In this document: positions 1 through 7,747 of the stretch, piece after piece
How the letters are laid out: each line of letters begins with the position of its first letter
Numbering within the stretch: the stretch's first letter is position 1
NCBI GenBank assembly: GCA_002715785.1
Contig: PBAA01000029.1
Coordinates: 28,761-39,261 of the forward strand
Length of the DNA: 10,501 nt
From: Gammaproteobacteria bacterium
GTDB taxonomy: Bacteria; Pseudomonadota; Gammaproteobacteria; Pseudomonadales; Azotimanducaceae
Direction of reading: 5' to 3'
The notes under the pieces: generated by a model
Databases searched by the model: none
What the model saw: the letters and a program-made list of their open reading frames with translations, nothing else
Told to the model about the DNA's origin: nothing
Made by a program: the position numbers and the translations under genes

Positions 1-883
1 AGTACTACGCCTCCGTCAGATCTGCTTACTCGCAAGAGATCTTGAGTGGACGTCGAGCATGCTCACGACAGCCTTTGATGCACCCGTAGTCTTCAGGGAC
101 CCACGAATGGCCGCGGGAGGGTACCTCAGTAACACCCATATTAGGCTCGGCGATTCGTTTCTCGAAACCGTTTGTCCGACCGACACTGCGTGGAAGAACT
201 CGTCGACCCAAACCAGACTTCTCGAGCGTCACGGTGACTGCGGCTATATGGCGATCGTACAGGTTCCCGACGTTTCTTTGGCTTCGCGATCGATGGCCGA
301 ACAGGGTTCAGGCCGAGGCATTGTTGCTGGAGATTGGAACGTCTGTCCTGGGTCGCCTGGCACCGGGTTAGCAGGCGTTGAATCCGGACGTTACGTTTTG
401 GGCGAACCCCTCCCCAAAGAACCTGACACCCTTTCCGGCGTAAACGTTCAATTTCATCCTGTGGATTTTGGGACTCTCGCGGAGATTCAAGAAAACTGGC
501 CAGGACAAGGCGATTTTCCTACAAACAAAGGGGCCTACTTCCCAGCAGGAAATACATGGCAAAACGACGTAAACGCACGCCCACACGGACGTGTTACGAC
601 CGGTTTCGCGGCTGTCGAAATCGCGCCACGCGATGGCGATCCAGAGGAGATCTGTCAGAGATGGATGAATGGACTCGGTGCAGGATGCTCAATCAATCCG
701 GAAGAGCCCACGGTTCTTCGCTTATCGGGAGGGCAGACGATGAGATTCATCGAACCTCAACCCGACAAAAAGACGGGCGTTGTTGGTGTCGATCTGTGGG
801 CTGCCCCTGGTTGTGATAGGAAATTCGATTCAATGAATTTTTGTGGCGTTACGTGGACACTTGTGGATCACCCAAGCGAATGA
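1..883 (+). CDS. VOC/glyoxalase-like family protein, 5' end outside window
   Basis: This is a predicted cytoplasmic protein of the vicinal oxygen chelate superfamily (glyoxalase-like), substrate unknown. The first ATG in the window is at 59, but the frame is open without a stop back to base 2. The upstream codons read RLRQICLLARDLEW, which is the first beta strand and the 'xARDL' turn that open a VOC module, so the true start lies outside and the visible 293 residues are partial. Module 1 continues through YLSNTHIRLGDSFLETVCP and a GDCGYMAIVQ strand. A second module begins near VQFHPVDFGTL and continues through TTGFAAVEIAPRDGDPEEICQ and QTMRFIEP. The FLE and FHP stretches match the places where VOC proteins carry metal ligands, but I cannot assign the ligands with certainty. 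Its stop overlaps the next gene's ATG (ATGA at 880-883), so the two are probably cotranscribed and translationally coupled. The family call is fairly sure; the function is not. Confidence 0.8.
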   Translation, partial: VLRLRQICLLARDLEWTSSMLTTAFDAPVVFRDPRMAAGGYLSNTHIRLGDSFLETVCPTDTAWKNSSTQTRLLERHGDCGYMAIVQVPDVSLASRSMAEQGSGRGIVAGDWNVCPGSPGTGLAGVESGRYVLGEPLPKEPDTLSGVNVQFHPVDFGTLAEIQENWPGQGDFPTNKGAYFPAGNTWQNDVNARPHGRVTTGFAAVEIAPRDGDPEEICQRWMNGLGAGCSINPEEPTVLRLSGGQTMRFIEPQPDKKTGVVGVDLWAAPGCDRKFDSMNFCGVTWTLVDHPSE

Positions 884-1848
884 TCATCTGTGCTTTGCGA
901 GCAACTTCGATTGCTCGGAGCCATCCTGAACGACGCCGTCTGGGCAGACTAAATATCTGCTCACTACTAATCGTTCTGTTATCTACTCCGCTCGTTGCTA
1001 ACGACGTCGTAGCGCAGAGCGGTGCAACTTTGCTCAAAAGTTGTGAGGCCGCCTTTGATCAACCACGTGATGTCACGAACGTAGAGTCGATTGAAAAAGA
1101 GGCGTGCTGCGCCTGCTACATTGAGGCCGTCAGCAACACTCAAGCTTATTTCTTGCAAAATGTTTTATCGCCCTTGATCGAAAGCAATGCCATTTCATCC
1201 CGCGAACTAAGAAAGAATGGGTGGTCTTCTATGGACGCGTTTCAGAAGGCGACTAAGTCCCACTGTCCAAAATCTGACGACGATTCAAGCTTGGCTCACA
1301 AGATGGGAATCGTGACGGAATATCTCAAGAATTATCCGGCCCGGCTGGACGAAAGTGCCGCGGTATTGGTGTTGGATGCATTGTCAGCGGCCTTTCCTTG
1401 TCATGGCGACACGAACAATCTGACGCGGGAGCCATCGACACAATCTCGAGAGCCGTCCGCCATCGCAACTTCTCAACCCGCGGCGCAGCCGGCAACACGA
1501 TCGAGTGATCAACCGAAGACCGCGATTACTGAAACACCGCGGCTGCCAGCCACTGGATCTAGCAAGCCACCCAAGACCGTCGACCGTCAATCGCAAGCTA
1601 AGCCTCACGAAATCCGAACAAGTTGGCAGTTACTTCAAGAGGGTATGGCAGAAGATGAGGTAAAGGCTCTACTCGGCAACCCCATGAAGATAGATATTCA
1701 ATCGCGACACAACCGTTCGCCGCGGGCAATCTGGCACTATTCATCCGATCCTTCGAACGCGCGAGTAACTTTTCGAGAGGGCCGCATCAGACGTTTGCGA
1801 GATTGGCGAAAGATCTGGCTCGTTCAGAGCTGGGATGAGCCGGACTAA
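880..1848 (+). CDS. Secreted Rap1a/Tai-like domain protein with C-terminal BamE/SmpA-like domain
   Basis: This 322-residue protein is predicted to be exported. I chose the ATG at 880 because it overlaps the upstream stop (ATGA). A TTG at 841 in the same frame would only add 13 residues in front of the signal peptide. The N-terminus is long and basic (RRRLGR near 18-23), followed by a hydrophobic core at about 26-39 and a likely cleavage site near VVAQS, 43-47. Residues 48-174 fit the Rap1a/Tai pattern: GATLLKSC, then a Cys-rich segment (CCACYIEAV, 77-84), then a YLKNYPARL segment, and finally ALSAAFPC. Conserved cysteines in this family form disulfides. Residues 175-246 are a low-complexity Pro/Ser/Thr/Gln linker. 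Residues 248-310 resemble a BamE/SmpA/OmlA fold: WQLLQEGMAEDEVKALLGNP, an IWHYSS strand, then VTFREGRIRRL. Rap1a proteins neutralise type VI amidase effectors, but lone homologues are widespread and no effector is seen here. No lipobox is visible, so it is probably periplasmic and soluble. Confidence 0.75.
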   Translation: MIICALRATSIARSHPERRRLGRLNICSLLIVLLSTPLVANDVVAQSGATLLKSCEAAFDQPRDVTNVESIEKEACCACYIEAVSNTQAYFLQNVLSPLIESNAISSRELRKNGWSSMDAFQKATKSHCPKSDDDSSLAHKMGIVTEYLKNYPARLDESAAVLVLDALSAAFPCHGDTNNLTREPSTQSREPSAIATSQPAAQPATRSSDQPKTAITETPRLPATGSSKPPKTVDRQSQAKPHEIRTSWQLLQEGMAEDEVKALLGNPMKIDIQSRHNRSPRAIWHYSSDPSNARVTFREGRIRRLRDWRKIWLVQSWDEPD

Positions 1849-1920
1849 TCGGGCACTCTAACTATTCGACCGGGTTTGGGATTTCGCACCTGCTCAAACA
1901 CGTCAACGTCTAGCAGAGCC

Positions 1921-2844
1921 TCAAGAAGTATCGCGTGTGTCCGCGACCTCCTGTCGCAAACGCTTAAGCTCTGCTTGTTCCGATTGAGCCCGTCGCCATA
2001 TCGCTTCGGTATGGCTATGGGGCCCCCATGCGCTTGGCGGCATCAATAGAGACTGCTGAACTTCGGTGAGATCGCCGTAGTTATCGGAGTTGTAATAACA
2101 AGGACTCCAAGCAACGGCATGCGGGCAGTACTTGTAGAAAATCGTTCGGCGTTCTTTATTACCTTGCCACGGCACCGTGCCATGGGAACAGGCTTCAGTG
2201 AAGACAATCGCGTCGCCGGCGGACGCCGCAACTCGGTCAACACATCCGGGGATATCTTTCTGCCGTTCGCTTATCCGCCAGTCATCCGGAAGCCCAACAT
2301 TCGCCTTATGGCTCCCCGGGACGCAAGCGAAACCACCGTCACCTGCTTGAACATCATCCAGTTCAAATGCAACCGCCACCAACCCATTAAAAAATCGCCC
2401 GTTGCTGTAGCGGTAATAGCATTGGCCGCCATCGGTTGCACCGACTAGGTCATGGGGACCACCCGCCCCTTGACCGCCACCATGCAAATACAATTTATGA
2501 GCACTTTCCGCATTATTGATGTTCAGATAGTCATGATCCAATCGATAGTTAACGCCGAGCAACGCCTCCAGATACGGAGAAATAGTCGGCAAATCGATGA
2601 GATCGATATATGTTCCGCCCCACTCGAGAAGTGATCTTGCGGACCACGCGGGGTCGTCTGGATCGTCAAACCGGGTACGATCCGAACCCGCCCTAGTGAT
2701 TCGACCGTTCCTTTCTCCTTCTTCCTCCATATTTCGCCGTTGCTCAAGCCTTTCGGATAAATCCTCGATTTGTCCCACGGATAAGGCGTTCTTCACGACT
2801 AGGTATCCCCTTAAATCAAAGAGGTACTTCTCATCTTCATCCAT
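1921..2844 (-). CDS. Phytanoyl-CoA dioxygenase (PhyH) family protein
   Basis: This 307-residue protein belongs to the PhyH group of Fe(II)/2-oxoglutarate oxygenases. The N-terminus (YLFDLRGYLVVKNALS, about 7-22) is the usual PhyH opening. The core contains VAVAFELDDVQAGDGGFACV and PGSHKAN (about 156-182), then DAIVFTEACSHGTVPW (211-226), in which H221 is the probable distal iron ligand. ERRTIFYKY follows, with R233 the probable 2-oxoglutarate anchor. The proximal HxD motif is not evident: the best-placed histidine is in LYLHGGG (H121-G-G123), with Gly where Asp or Glu is expected. The C-terminus has PPSAWGP, typical of this subgroup, and a short charged helix. The ATG at 2844 is supported by a GAGG Shine-Dalgarno-like element 7 nt upstream. 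The gene lies 56 bp downstream of the amidase gene on the same strand, so it is likely the second gene of that operon. The substrate is unknown; small-molecule hydroxylation is the usual activity of the family. Confidence 0.85.
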   Translation of the reverse strand: MDEDEKYLFDLRGYLVVKNALSVGQIEDLSERLEQRRNMEEEGERNGRITRAGSDRTRFDDPDDPAWSARSLLEWGGTYIDLIDLPTISPYLEALLGVNYRLDHDYLNINNAESAHKLYLHGGGQGAGGPHDLVGATDGGQCYYRYSNGRFFNGLVAVAFELDDVQAGDGGFACVPGSHKANVGLPDDWRISERQKDIPGCVDRVAASAGDAIVFTEACSHGTVPWQGNKERRTIFYKYCPHAVAWSPCYYNSDNYGDLTEVQQSLLMPPSAWGPHSHTEAIWRRAQSEQAELKRLRQEVADTRDTS

Positions 2845-2900
2845 GCGCTCGCCTCGTTTAAATAATTAACATTTCATTTGTTCTGCAGAATGGGGGGAAT

Positions 2901-4301
2901 TCACGGCGGAGGCTGGTAGCCCCCAGAAAGTTCCGCGATTAATCCTGCCAATCGGATCGTCGTGTAATCGCCCCCGTAGGGTCCGACAACCTGAAAACTG
3001 ATGGGGAGACCTTCGTCATCGAACCCTATGGGTGGCGTCGTTGCCGGGAGATATGCCATTCCCGTGAGAATCGTCCAACGCACCAAGTCTGCGTACGGCC
3101 TTTCTTCGCCGTTACAAACCAAAGTGCGGGTTCCAAAATCTCCCTCTTGGGTATGTCGAAACGGAGGCACAAAACTGATCGGCATAATCACCGCGTCGAA
3201 CTCTTCAAAAAACTCGGCCCACTTATCGCGAATGGCCTCTCTTTCAGCATGTCTGTCCAACCATTCTCGATGCGTCGTTTTTGACGAAGCACCTTCGACA
3301 TCGAGCCCTTCAAGTGTTTCTGGAGGTAAAGACTGAACCATTGCCGCGGACACGAGCCAAGCGCCTAGCGCGAATGCATCTTCGGGATCAACGTCCGGTC
3401 TGGCATTCCGATCCACCGATATGCCCGCTTTCTCCAAGCTAGTTACGGCCGCATCCATGACAGTGAGTACTTTCGTATCGACCGGACAAAATGGATCGTC
3501 TAGCCAAGACGCGACCTTAAGGTTGCTCAGGTCGTCCGGTGGTGGTGCCAACGCGGTTACCAACGGGCTCTCTTTTCTGATGAGGATCTTGAGGAGCATT
3601 TCTAAATCGTCCGCCGATCGAGCAATAGGTCCGTGAACGTTAACGTCGGCCTCGATGATGCCACCGCCCTCGTGATCCAAATATCCAGTCGAGGGAACGA
3701 CGCCCCAACTCGGCTTGTGACCAAAGACTCCACAAAACGACGCCGGGAACCTAATCGAACCACCAATATCTGTACCGATCTCAAAGGACGAAAGACCGGC
3801 TGAAACGGCTGCAGCCGCACCGCCAGAACTCCCTCCCGGTACCCGTTCACCGTCCCATGGATTCACCGTTGTCCCAAACATTTCGTTGAAGGCCTGAATA
3901 TCACCCGACCATCTCGGCAAGTTCGTCTTACCGAAGACAATTGCGCCCGCGTCTTTCACGGACGCTACGACACCGGCATCTTTTGAGGGAATATTATTGT
4001 GTAGCTCGGTCGCGCCGCCCGTTGATCGGAGTCCCTCGGTTTCAAGCGCATCCTTGATAGTGATAGGGATCCCGTGAAGAGGACCTACCACGTCACCATT
4101 CTGCAACTTCGCATCGGCCTCATCAGCTAGGCTCCGAGCACCCTCAAGATCGAGGGTAATCACCGCATTCAGGTCGGGATTAATTGTTTCGATTCTTGCG
4201 ATCAATAACTCCAATAAATCTCGACTCGAGATCTCGCCACCACGTATCGCTTCCGCCTGACGCGTCGTCGACCAAAATACAATTTCCTCGGTGATAGCCA
4301 C
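2901..4301 (-). CDS. Amidase signature (AS) family hydrolase
   Basis: This 466-residue cytoplasmic enzyme should hydrolyse an amide (R-CO-NH2 or a related bond) through the Ser-cisSer-Lys triad of the amidase signature family. K83 lies in PITIKDA. S158 lies in VPGGSSGGAAAAV and is the cis-Ser. S182 lies in IGTDIGGSIRFP and is the nucleophile. The 24-residue spacing between the two serines is the family norm, and the length is typical. CGVFGHKPSWGVVPSTGY and VHGPIARSADDLEML, both standard AS blocks, follow. The C-terminus has the usual PATTPPIGFDDEGLPISFQ substrate-pocket segment. No signal peptide is seen. The start is a GTG at 4301: no ATG occurs between it and the upstream in-frame stop, and a GAGGGG Shine-Dalgarno-like element sits about 8 nt upstream. 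The gene is divergent from tldD across a 197-bp spacer and is followed by the PhyH gene. It is not a GatA by context, since no gatB or gatC is present. The substrate cannot be read from the sequence. Confidence 0.92.
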   Translation of the reverse strand: MAITEEIVFWSTTRQAEAIRGGEISSRDLLELLIARIETINPDLNAVITLDLEGARSLADEADAKLQNGDVVGPLHGIPITIKDALETEGLRSTGGATELHNNIPSKDAGVVASVKDAGAIVFGKTNLPRWSGDIQAFNEMFGTTVNPWDGERVPGGSSGGAAAAVSAGLSSFEIGTDIGGSIRFPASFCGVFGHKPSWGVVPSTGYLDHEGGGIIEADVNVHGPIARSADDLEMLLKILIRKESPLVTALAPPPDDLSNLKVASWLDDPFCPVDTKVLTVMDAAVTSLEKAGISVDRNARPDVDPEDAFALGAWLVSAAMVQSLPPETLEGLDVEGASSKTTHREWLDRHAEREAIRDKWAEFFEEFDAVIMPISFVPPFRHTQEGDFGTRTLVCNGEERPYADLVRWTILTGMAYLPATTPPIGFDDEGLPISFQVVGPYGGDYTTIRLAGLIAELSGGYQPPP

Positions 4302-4366
4302 TCGCAGCCCCTCGTTTCTCTCTAGTCAGAGTATGACGTGATTTTCTACGTCGTCTCGCACATTCG

Positions 4367-4382
4367 CCACATTAATATGTGG
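4367..4382. promoter_or_regulatory. Perfect 16-bp inverted repeat in divergent intergenic region, possible operator
   Basis: CCACAT-TAAT-ATGTGG has perfect 6-bp arms around a 4-nt centre. It lies between the divergently transcribed amidase and tldD starts, about 65 bp from the amidase GTG and 116 bp from the tldD ATG. Two further arms, GTCTCG (4353-4358) and CGAGAC (4386-4391), flank it, offset from its centre. A smaller repeat, GACGT/ACGTC (4335-4352), lies beside it. An operator for a dimeric repressor shared by both operons is plausible by position, but no regulator gene is in the window. I could not find convincing -35/-10 boxes on either strand in this spacer. Confidence 0.35.
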
Positions 4383-4498
4383 TCCCGAGACTCTCCCTTC
4401 ATCCTCAATAACCCGCCAGAGGAGAACCTCACGAATACCATCCGTCCGACGCGAAGGCTGGTGTAAGCTACTCGGTCAGGACACTTCCAGGTAACCCC

Positions 4499-5884
4499 AT
4501 GCTGGACACTTCTACTGCAAGGTCGGTGATCGATCACGCCATTTCACTTGGCGCTGATTTCGCCGAGCTCTTCATCGAGAGGAATCAGATAAACAATATC
4601 AGCACGCTCAGCAGCGAGGTGCAGGCAGTGCAATCTGGCATCGACTTCGGCATCGGTGTCCGCGTCGTATACGGCACAAAGGTGCTCTACGGCTATACAA
4701 ACAGAACGGAAAGTGACGAGCTCTGTCGCATCGTCACAGAACTCAGTGCAAAGGACTTAAGGGATCCAGAAACCGCTGTCGCCCGTTTCGACTTCTCCGC
4801 GCCAAACGACATTCACCATGCCGAACAAACCCTCACCAAAGGATCCGAGGTCGAGAGCAAAGTGGAGTATCTGTTGAAAGCGGACCGCGTAGCCCGCGCC
4901 GCCAGCAATATGATTTCTCAAACTCGCGGTGGTTGTTTGCAACGAGAACAATCAGTCGAGATCTTCACTAGTGAAGGTCTGCATGCATCCGACATCCGGA
5001 ATTACATCCGTGCCAGCTTGAGTGCCATTGCCTCCAATGGAGCAGAACAAGCGACGGGGTCATTTAATGATGGCGGGTTAATCGGATGGGAGATTCACGA
5101 AGCCATCGATGCGGAGAAGACGGGTAGCGAAGCGTCACGCCAAGCCCTGGTCAATCTGTCAGCAAAGGCGTGTCCGTCTGGCCGCATGCCGGTGGTGATC
5201 GGCCCGGGCTTCGGCGGCGTCATTTTTCACGAGGCGTGCGGGCATCTTCTCGAGACAACGTCGGTCGCAAAAAAAGCTTCTGTTTTCCATGACCAGCTCG
5301 GTCAGCTCATTGCAAATCCGGTGGTCAACGCGGTCGATGACGGGACCATGGCCAAGGAGTGGGGTTCGATCAACATCGATGACGAAGGTATGCCAACGCA
5401 GCGAACCCAACTTATCAAAAACGGGCAGTTAACGAGCTTTCTCGCTGATCGAGTCGGTGCCCAGCAGACGGGCTATGACCGAACGGGGTCTGGACGGCGT
5501 CAGTCCTATAAATTTGCACCGGCGTCGCGTATGCGAAATACCTTTATCGAACCCGGCGACGCCAAACTGGACGACATGATCACTTCAATCGATCGTGGCA
5601 TCTATGCATCGCACATGGGTGGCGGCTCAGTTCAGCCGGGTACAGGCGAGTTCAACTTCGCGGTCACCGAGGGTTACTACATTGAAAACGGCAAGGTGCA
5701 GTATCCAGTGAAGGCTGCCACGCTAATCAGCACAGGCCCCGCCGTGCTCAAAGAAATCTCTATGGTGGGTAACGACTTCGCACTTGCGTGCGGTATGTGC
5801 GGCTCTGTTTCAGGCGCTGTGCCAACAACGGTCGGGCAACCCTCACTCAAAGTTGACGATATCTTGGTCGGAGGTAACGCCTGA
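4499..5884 (+). CDS. tldD: Metalloprotease TldD
   Basis: This 461-residue protein is the catalytic half of the TldD/TldE zinc metallopeptidase, a cytoplasmic enzyme that trims unfolded peptides. In E. coli it acts on microcin B17 precursor and on the CcdA antitoxin. The metal-binding HExxxH motif is at H244-E-A-C-G-H249, within GGVIFHEACGHLLETT. The third ligand expected for the family, a Cys near the C-terminus, is C434 in CGMCGSVSGAVPTTVGQPSL. Other family blocks are AVQSGIDFGIGVRVVYG (about 43-59), DRTGSGRRQSYKFAPASRMRN (about 327-347) and MGGGSVQPGTGEFNFAV (373-389). The length is slightly below the roughly 480 residues of the E. coli protein. The ATG at 4499 has an AGG-containing Shine-Dalgarno-like element about 8-9 nt upstream. 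The stop codon overlaps the start of tldE, so the two subunits should be made together. No RiPP precursor or toxin-antitoxin pair is visible nearby, so the natural substrate is unknown. Confidence 0.95.
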   Translation: MLDTSTARSVIDHAISLGADFAELFIERNQINNISTLSSEVQAVQSGIDFGIGVRVVYGTKVLYGYTNRTESDELCRIVTELSAKDLRDPETAVARFDFSAPNDIHHAEQTLTKGSEVESKVEYLLKADRVARAASNMISQTRGGCLQREQSVEIFTSEGLHASDIRNYIRASLSAIASNGAEQATGSFNDGGLIGWEIHEAIDAEKTGSEASRQALVNLSAKACPSGRMPVVIGPGFGGVIFHEACGHLLETTSVAKKASVFHDQLGQLIANPVVNAVDDGTMAKEWGSINIDDEGMPTQRTQLIKNGQLTSFLADRVGAQQTGYDRTGSGRRQSYKFAPASRMRNTFIEPGDAKLDDMITSIDRGIYASHMGGGSVQPGTGEFNFAVTEGYYIENGKVQYPVKAATLISTGPAVLKEISMVGNDFALACGMCGSVSGAVPTTVGQPSLKVDDILVGGNA

Positions 5885-7203
5885 TGGAAGCCGCCGAAAG
5901 AATTTTGCAATGGATCACTGAAGCTGGCGCGACCGGTGACCTCATGGTTGCGGAAGGTGCATCACTATCACTAAAAGCGCGGGATGGGGATCTCGAAGAA
6001 CACAAGGTCAGCTCTAGCCAAGTCTTCGGCGTACGCGTCATCAAGGACGATAAAGCCGGTGTCGCATACAGCGAGGCATCCGATAACGCTGCATTGCGAT
6101 TGATGGTAGACCAGGCGCTGATTAACGCGAGCTATGCCCGCAGGGACGTAAATGAACAGGTCCCCGATAAGGCAATTACGTTGGCCACGGACGATAGCTT
6201 GCTCGCGCCAACCGACGATGTCTCAGTGGAAGAAAAGATCGATACGGTACTCCGCCTGGAGCGAGAGCTCGCGGCGCGAGATAAAGTCAAGAACGTCCCT
6301 TATAACGGTGTGTCCGACGTGACTGCCGCGCAACGTATTTTTTCTACCGCTGGACTAAAAGCTACGTCAAGAGTCAGAGCTTGTTTTTCCCAAGCAGCAG
6401 CCCTGGTCGAAGACGGCGACAAGAACGTCATGGAGGGTTGGGGGCAAGGAGCCCGACGTTTCGACGAGCTCGATATCGACAATATCGTCGAAACAGCCCA
6501 TGCCAATTGCCTTGCCCTCCTACACGGCGAAGCCGTGCCCACTAAGCATTACGACGTAATCTTCGATACTCAGTGCCAGCCAACCATGTTTTCGACGTTT
6601 TCCATGATGTTCTCGGGGAAAGCGGCCAAGGACGGCATCAATCCCATGCGTGACAAAGTCGGTGAAGCCATTGCCGACGCACGGCTCAATCTATTTGACT
6701 CCCCACTGCTGGACGAAGGATTCGGCTATGCCCTCTTCGATGACGAGGGTAGTCCGACGGCTCGCACACCGCTCATCGCTAACGGCAATCTCGCGACCCT
6801 CATCCATAATAGTGCGACAGCGTCTCACTTCGGCCTTCAGACAACGGGCAATGGCGCACGCTCACCGCGATCCACGCTTGAGGTGCAACTACATCAATTC
6901 GAGATCGGCTCAGGAGAAGCAGAGGACGACGCAATCACTAGCGGCGAATACTTGGAACTAACTGATCTAACGGGAACACACTCGGGCGCGAACCCCGTGG
7001 CGGGAGATTTTAGCTTCGGCGCGTCCGGTTTTCTGTGCCGTGATGGGGAGCGCATCCAGCCGGTGCGTAATATCACCGTGGCCGGTAATTTCTACGAGAT
7101 GCTGAACAAGATCGGCCTCATCGGTCAGACACGCTATTGGGACATGAACCGACATGCCTTCATGCCACGGATCCGGTTCTCCGACGTCGCAATTTCGGGA
7201 TGA
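5884..7203 (+). CDS. tldE: TldE (PmbA), non-catalytic partner of TldD
   Basis: This 439-residue protein is homologous to TldD but lacks the HExxxH motif; the corresponding region reads FDTQCQPTMFSTFSMMFSGKA (about 227-247). This is normal for TldE/PmbA, which pairs with TldD to form the closed heterodimeric protease. Recognisable blocks are the N-terminal LSLKARDGDLEEHKVSSSQ (about 28-46) and FGVRVIKDDKAGVAYSE (48-64), the central LIHNSATASHFGLQTTGNG (about 306-324), and the C-terminal GTHSGANPVAGDFSFGASGF (364-383) followed by RNITVAGNFYEML. The ATG shares its A with the tldD stop codon (TGATG), a one-base overlap implying translational coupling. In E. coli tldD and pmbA are unlinked, so adjacency here supports a fixed stoichiometric pair. 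The gene ends at a TGA 64 bp before the convergent small exported protein gene, and I saw no clear terminator between them. Confidence 0.94.
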   Translation: MEAAERILQWITEAGATGDLMVAEGASLSLKARDGDLEEHKVSSSQVFGVRVIKDDKAGVAYSEASDNAALRLMVDQALINASYARRDVNEQVPDKAITLATDDSLLAPTDDVSVEEKIDTVLRLERELAARDKVKNVPYNGVSDVTAAQRIFSTAGLKATSRVRACFSQAAALVEDGDKNVMEGWGQGARRFDELDIDNIVETAHANCLALLHGEAVPTKHYDVIFDTQCQPTMFSTFSMMFSGKAAKDGINPMRDKVGEAIADARLNLFDSPLLDEGFGYALFDDEGSPTARTPLIANGNLATLIHNSATASHFGLQTTGNGARSPRSTLEVQLHQFEIGSGEAEDDAITSGEYLELTDLTGTHSGANPVAGDFSFGASGFLCRDGERIQPVRNITVAGNFYEMLNKIGLIGQTRYWDMNRHAFMPRIRFSDVAISG

Positions 7204-7267
7204 CCGCGCGATTAATTAGATTAGCTCATGGTGTTGAACGCCCGACACAAATGATCCAGTAACGCCC

Positions 7268-7747
7268 TCAAGAAGAGTTATCGGTGTAACACCACACTCG
7301 CCAAGTTTCTTTTTTGCAATATGCTGCTAATCGGCCTCGGCGCTGGGTTCTGCTTGGTAGATCGAGCAAGACTTCCATCGAGGTCAGCAACAGTAGGCGA
7401 TAGGCGAGGTAGCGTTCGTACTGTTGTTCATCCAAAACAGCACGCATCTTCTTGTCCATCTTTCGGGCATGTCGACTTTGAACCTGCTTAGCCCGTCGAG
7501 GAATATCATCTTTCTGCTGCTTCAGCATAGAGACATACTCGCCGATCAAACCGTCGAGAAATCCGCCGACCGCTTCCCGGAATATACCCTGTTGGGTCAC
7601 TGTCATCTGGATTGCCCTAGATGCTTCCACAATCTCTGGTTGCAACCAGGGCGCGCTTTCTCGTTCGTCCGCTCCTTCTGCGTATAGCGATCCTGTGGCC
7701 GCAAACCAACACAAAAGATAGGTCAGTAGTAGTCGCTGAATAGCCAA
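7268..7747 (-). CDS. Small exported helical protein of unknown function
   Basis: I do not recognise a named family with certainty. The frame is open up to a TTG at 7795, but that codon has no spaced Shine-Dalgarno element. A second TTG at 7747 has AGGGG six nt upstream and gives a compact signal peptide: a short basic start, the hydrophobic run LLLTYLLCWFAATGSLYAEG, and a likely cut after the Ala of LYA. I therefore prefer 7747 (159 residues); 7795 would give 175. The mature part is rich in charged and hydrophobic residues and looks alpha-helical: QQGIFREAVGGFLDGLIGEY, then a basic stretch (RRAKQVQSRHARKMDKKM), then LDEQQYERYLAYR. That last segment resembles the LTxxQ-type helices of Spy/CpxP-like periplasmic proteins, but the similarity is weak. 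Two Cys near the C-terminus (YCKKETWRVWCY) could form a disulfide. It is convergent with tldE. Confidence 0.6.
   Translation of the reverse strand: MAIQRLLLTYLLCWFAATGSLYAEGADERESAPWLQPEIVEASRAIQMTVTQQGIFREAVGGFLDGLIGEYVSMLKQQKDDIPRRAKQVQSRHARKMDKKMRAVLDEQQYERYLAYRLLLLTSMEVLLDLPSRTQRRGRLAAYCKKETWRVWCYTDNSS

Noticed and set aside
841..879. TTG at 841 as the start of the Rap1a/BamE-like gene
   Set aside because: The ATG at 880 overlaps the upstream stop and leaves the signal peptide intact; the extra 13 residues add nothing recognisable.
880..1848. Type VI secretion effector/immunity pair based on the Rap1a-like domain
   Set aside because: The upstream gene is a VOC protein, not a peptidoglycan amidase effector, and no type VI component is present.
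1849..1920. Possible stem-loop (CTGCT at 1890-1894 with AGCAG at 1912-1916) between convergent genes, as a terminator
   Set aside because: Short arms, a 17-nt loop and no T-tract on either strand.
2119..2448. Plus-strand 109-codon frame inside the PhyH gene
   Set aside because: It is antisense to a well-supported gene and has no recognisable domain.
4346..4537. Minus-strand 63-codon frame overlapping the tldD start, considered as a peptide substrate for TldD/TldE
   Set aside because: It runs antisense to tldD and its upstream region, shows no leader/core pattern, and its composition looks like a shadow frame.
7230..7247. Weak hairpin GTGTTG/CGACAC after tldE as a terminator
   Set aside because: It needs a G-T pair, has only 6 bp and no T-tract follows.
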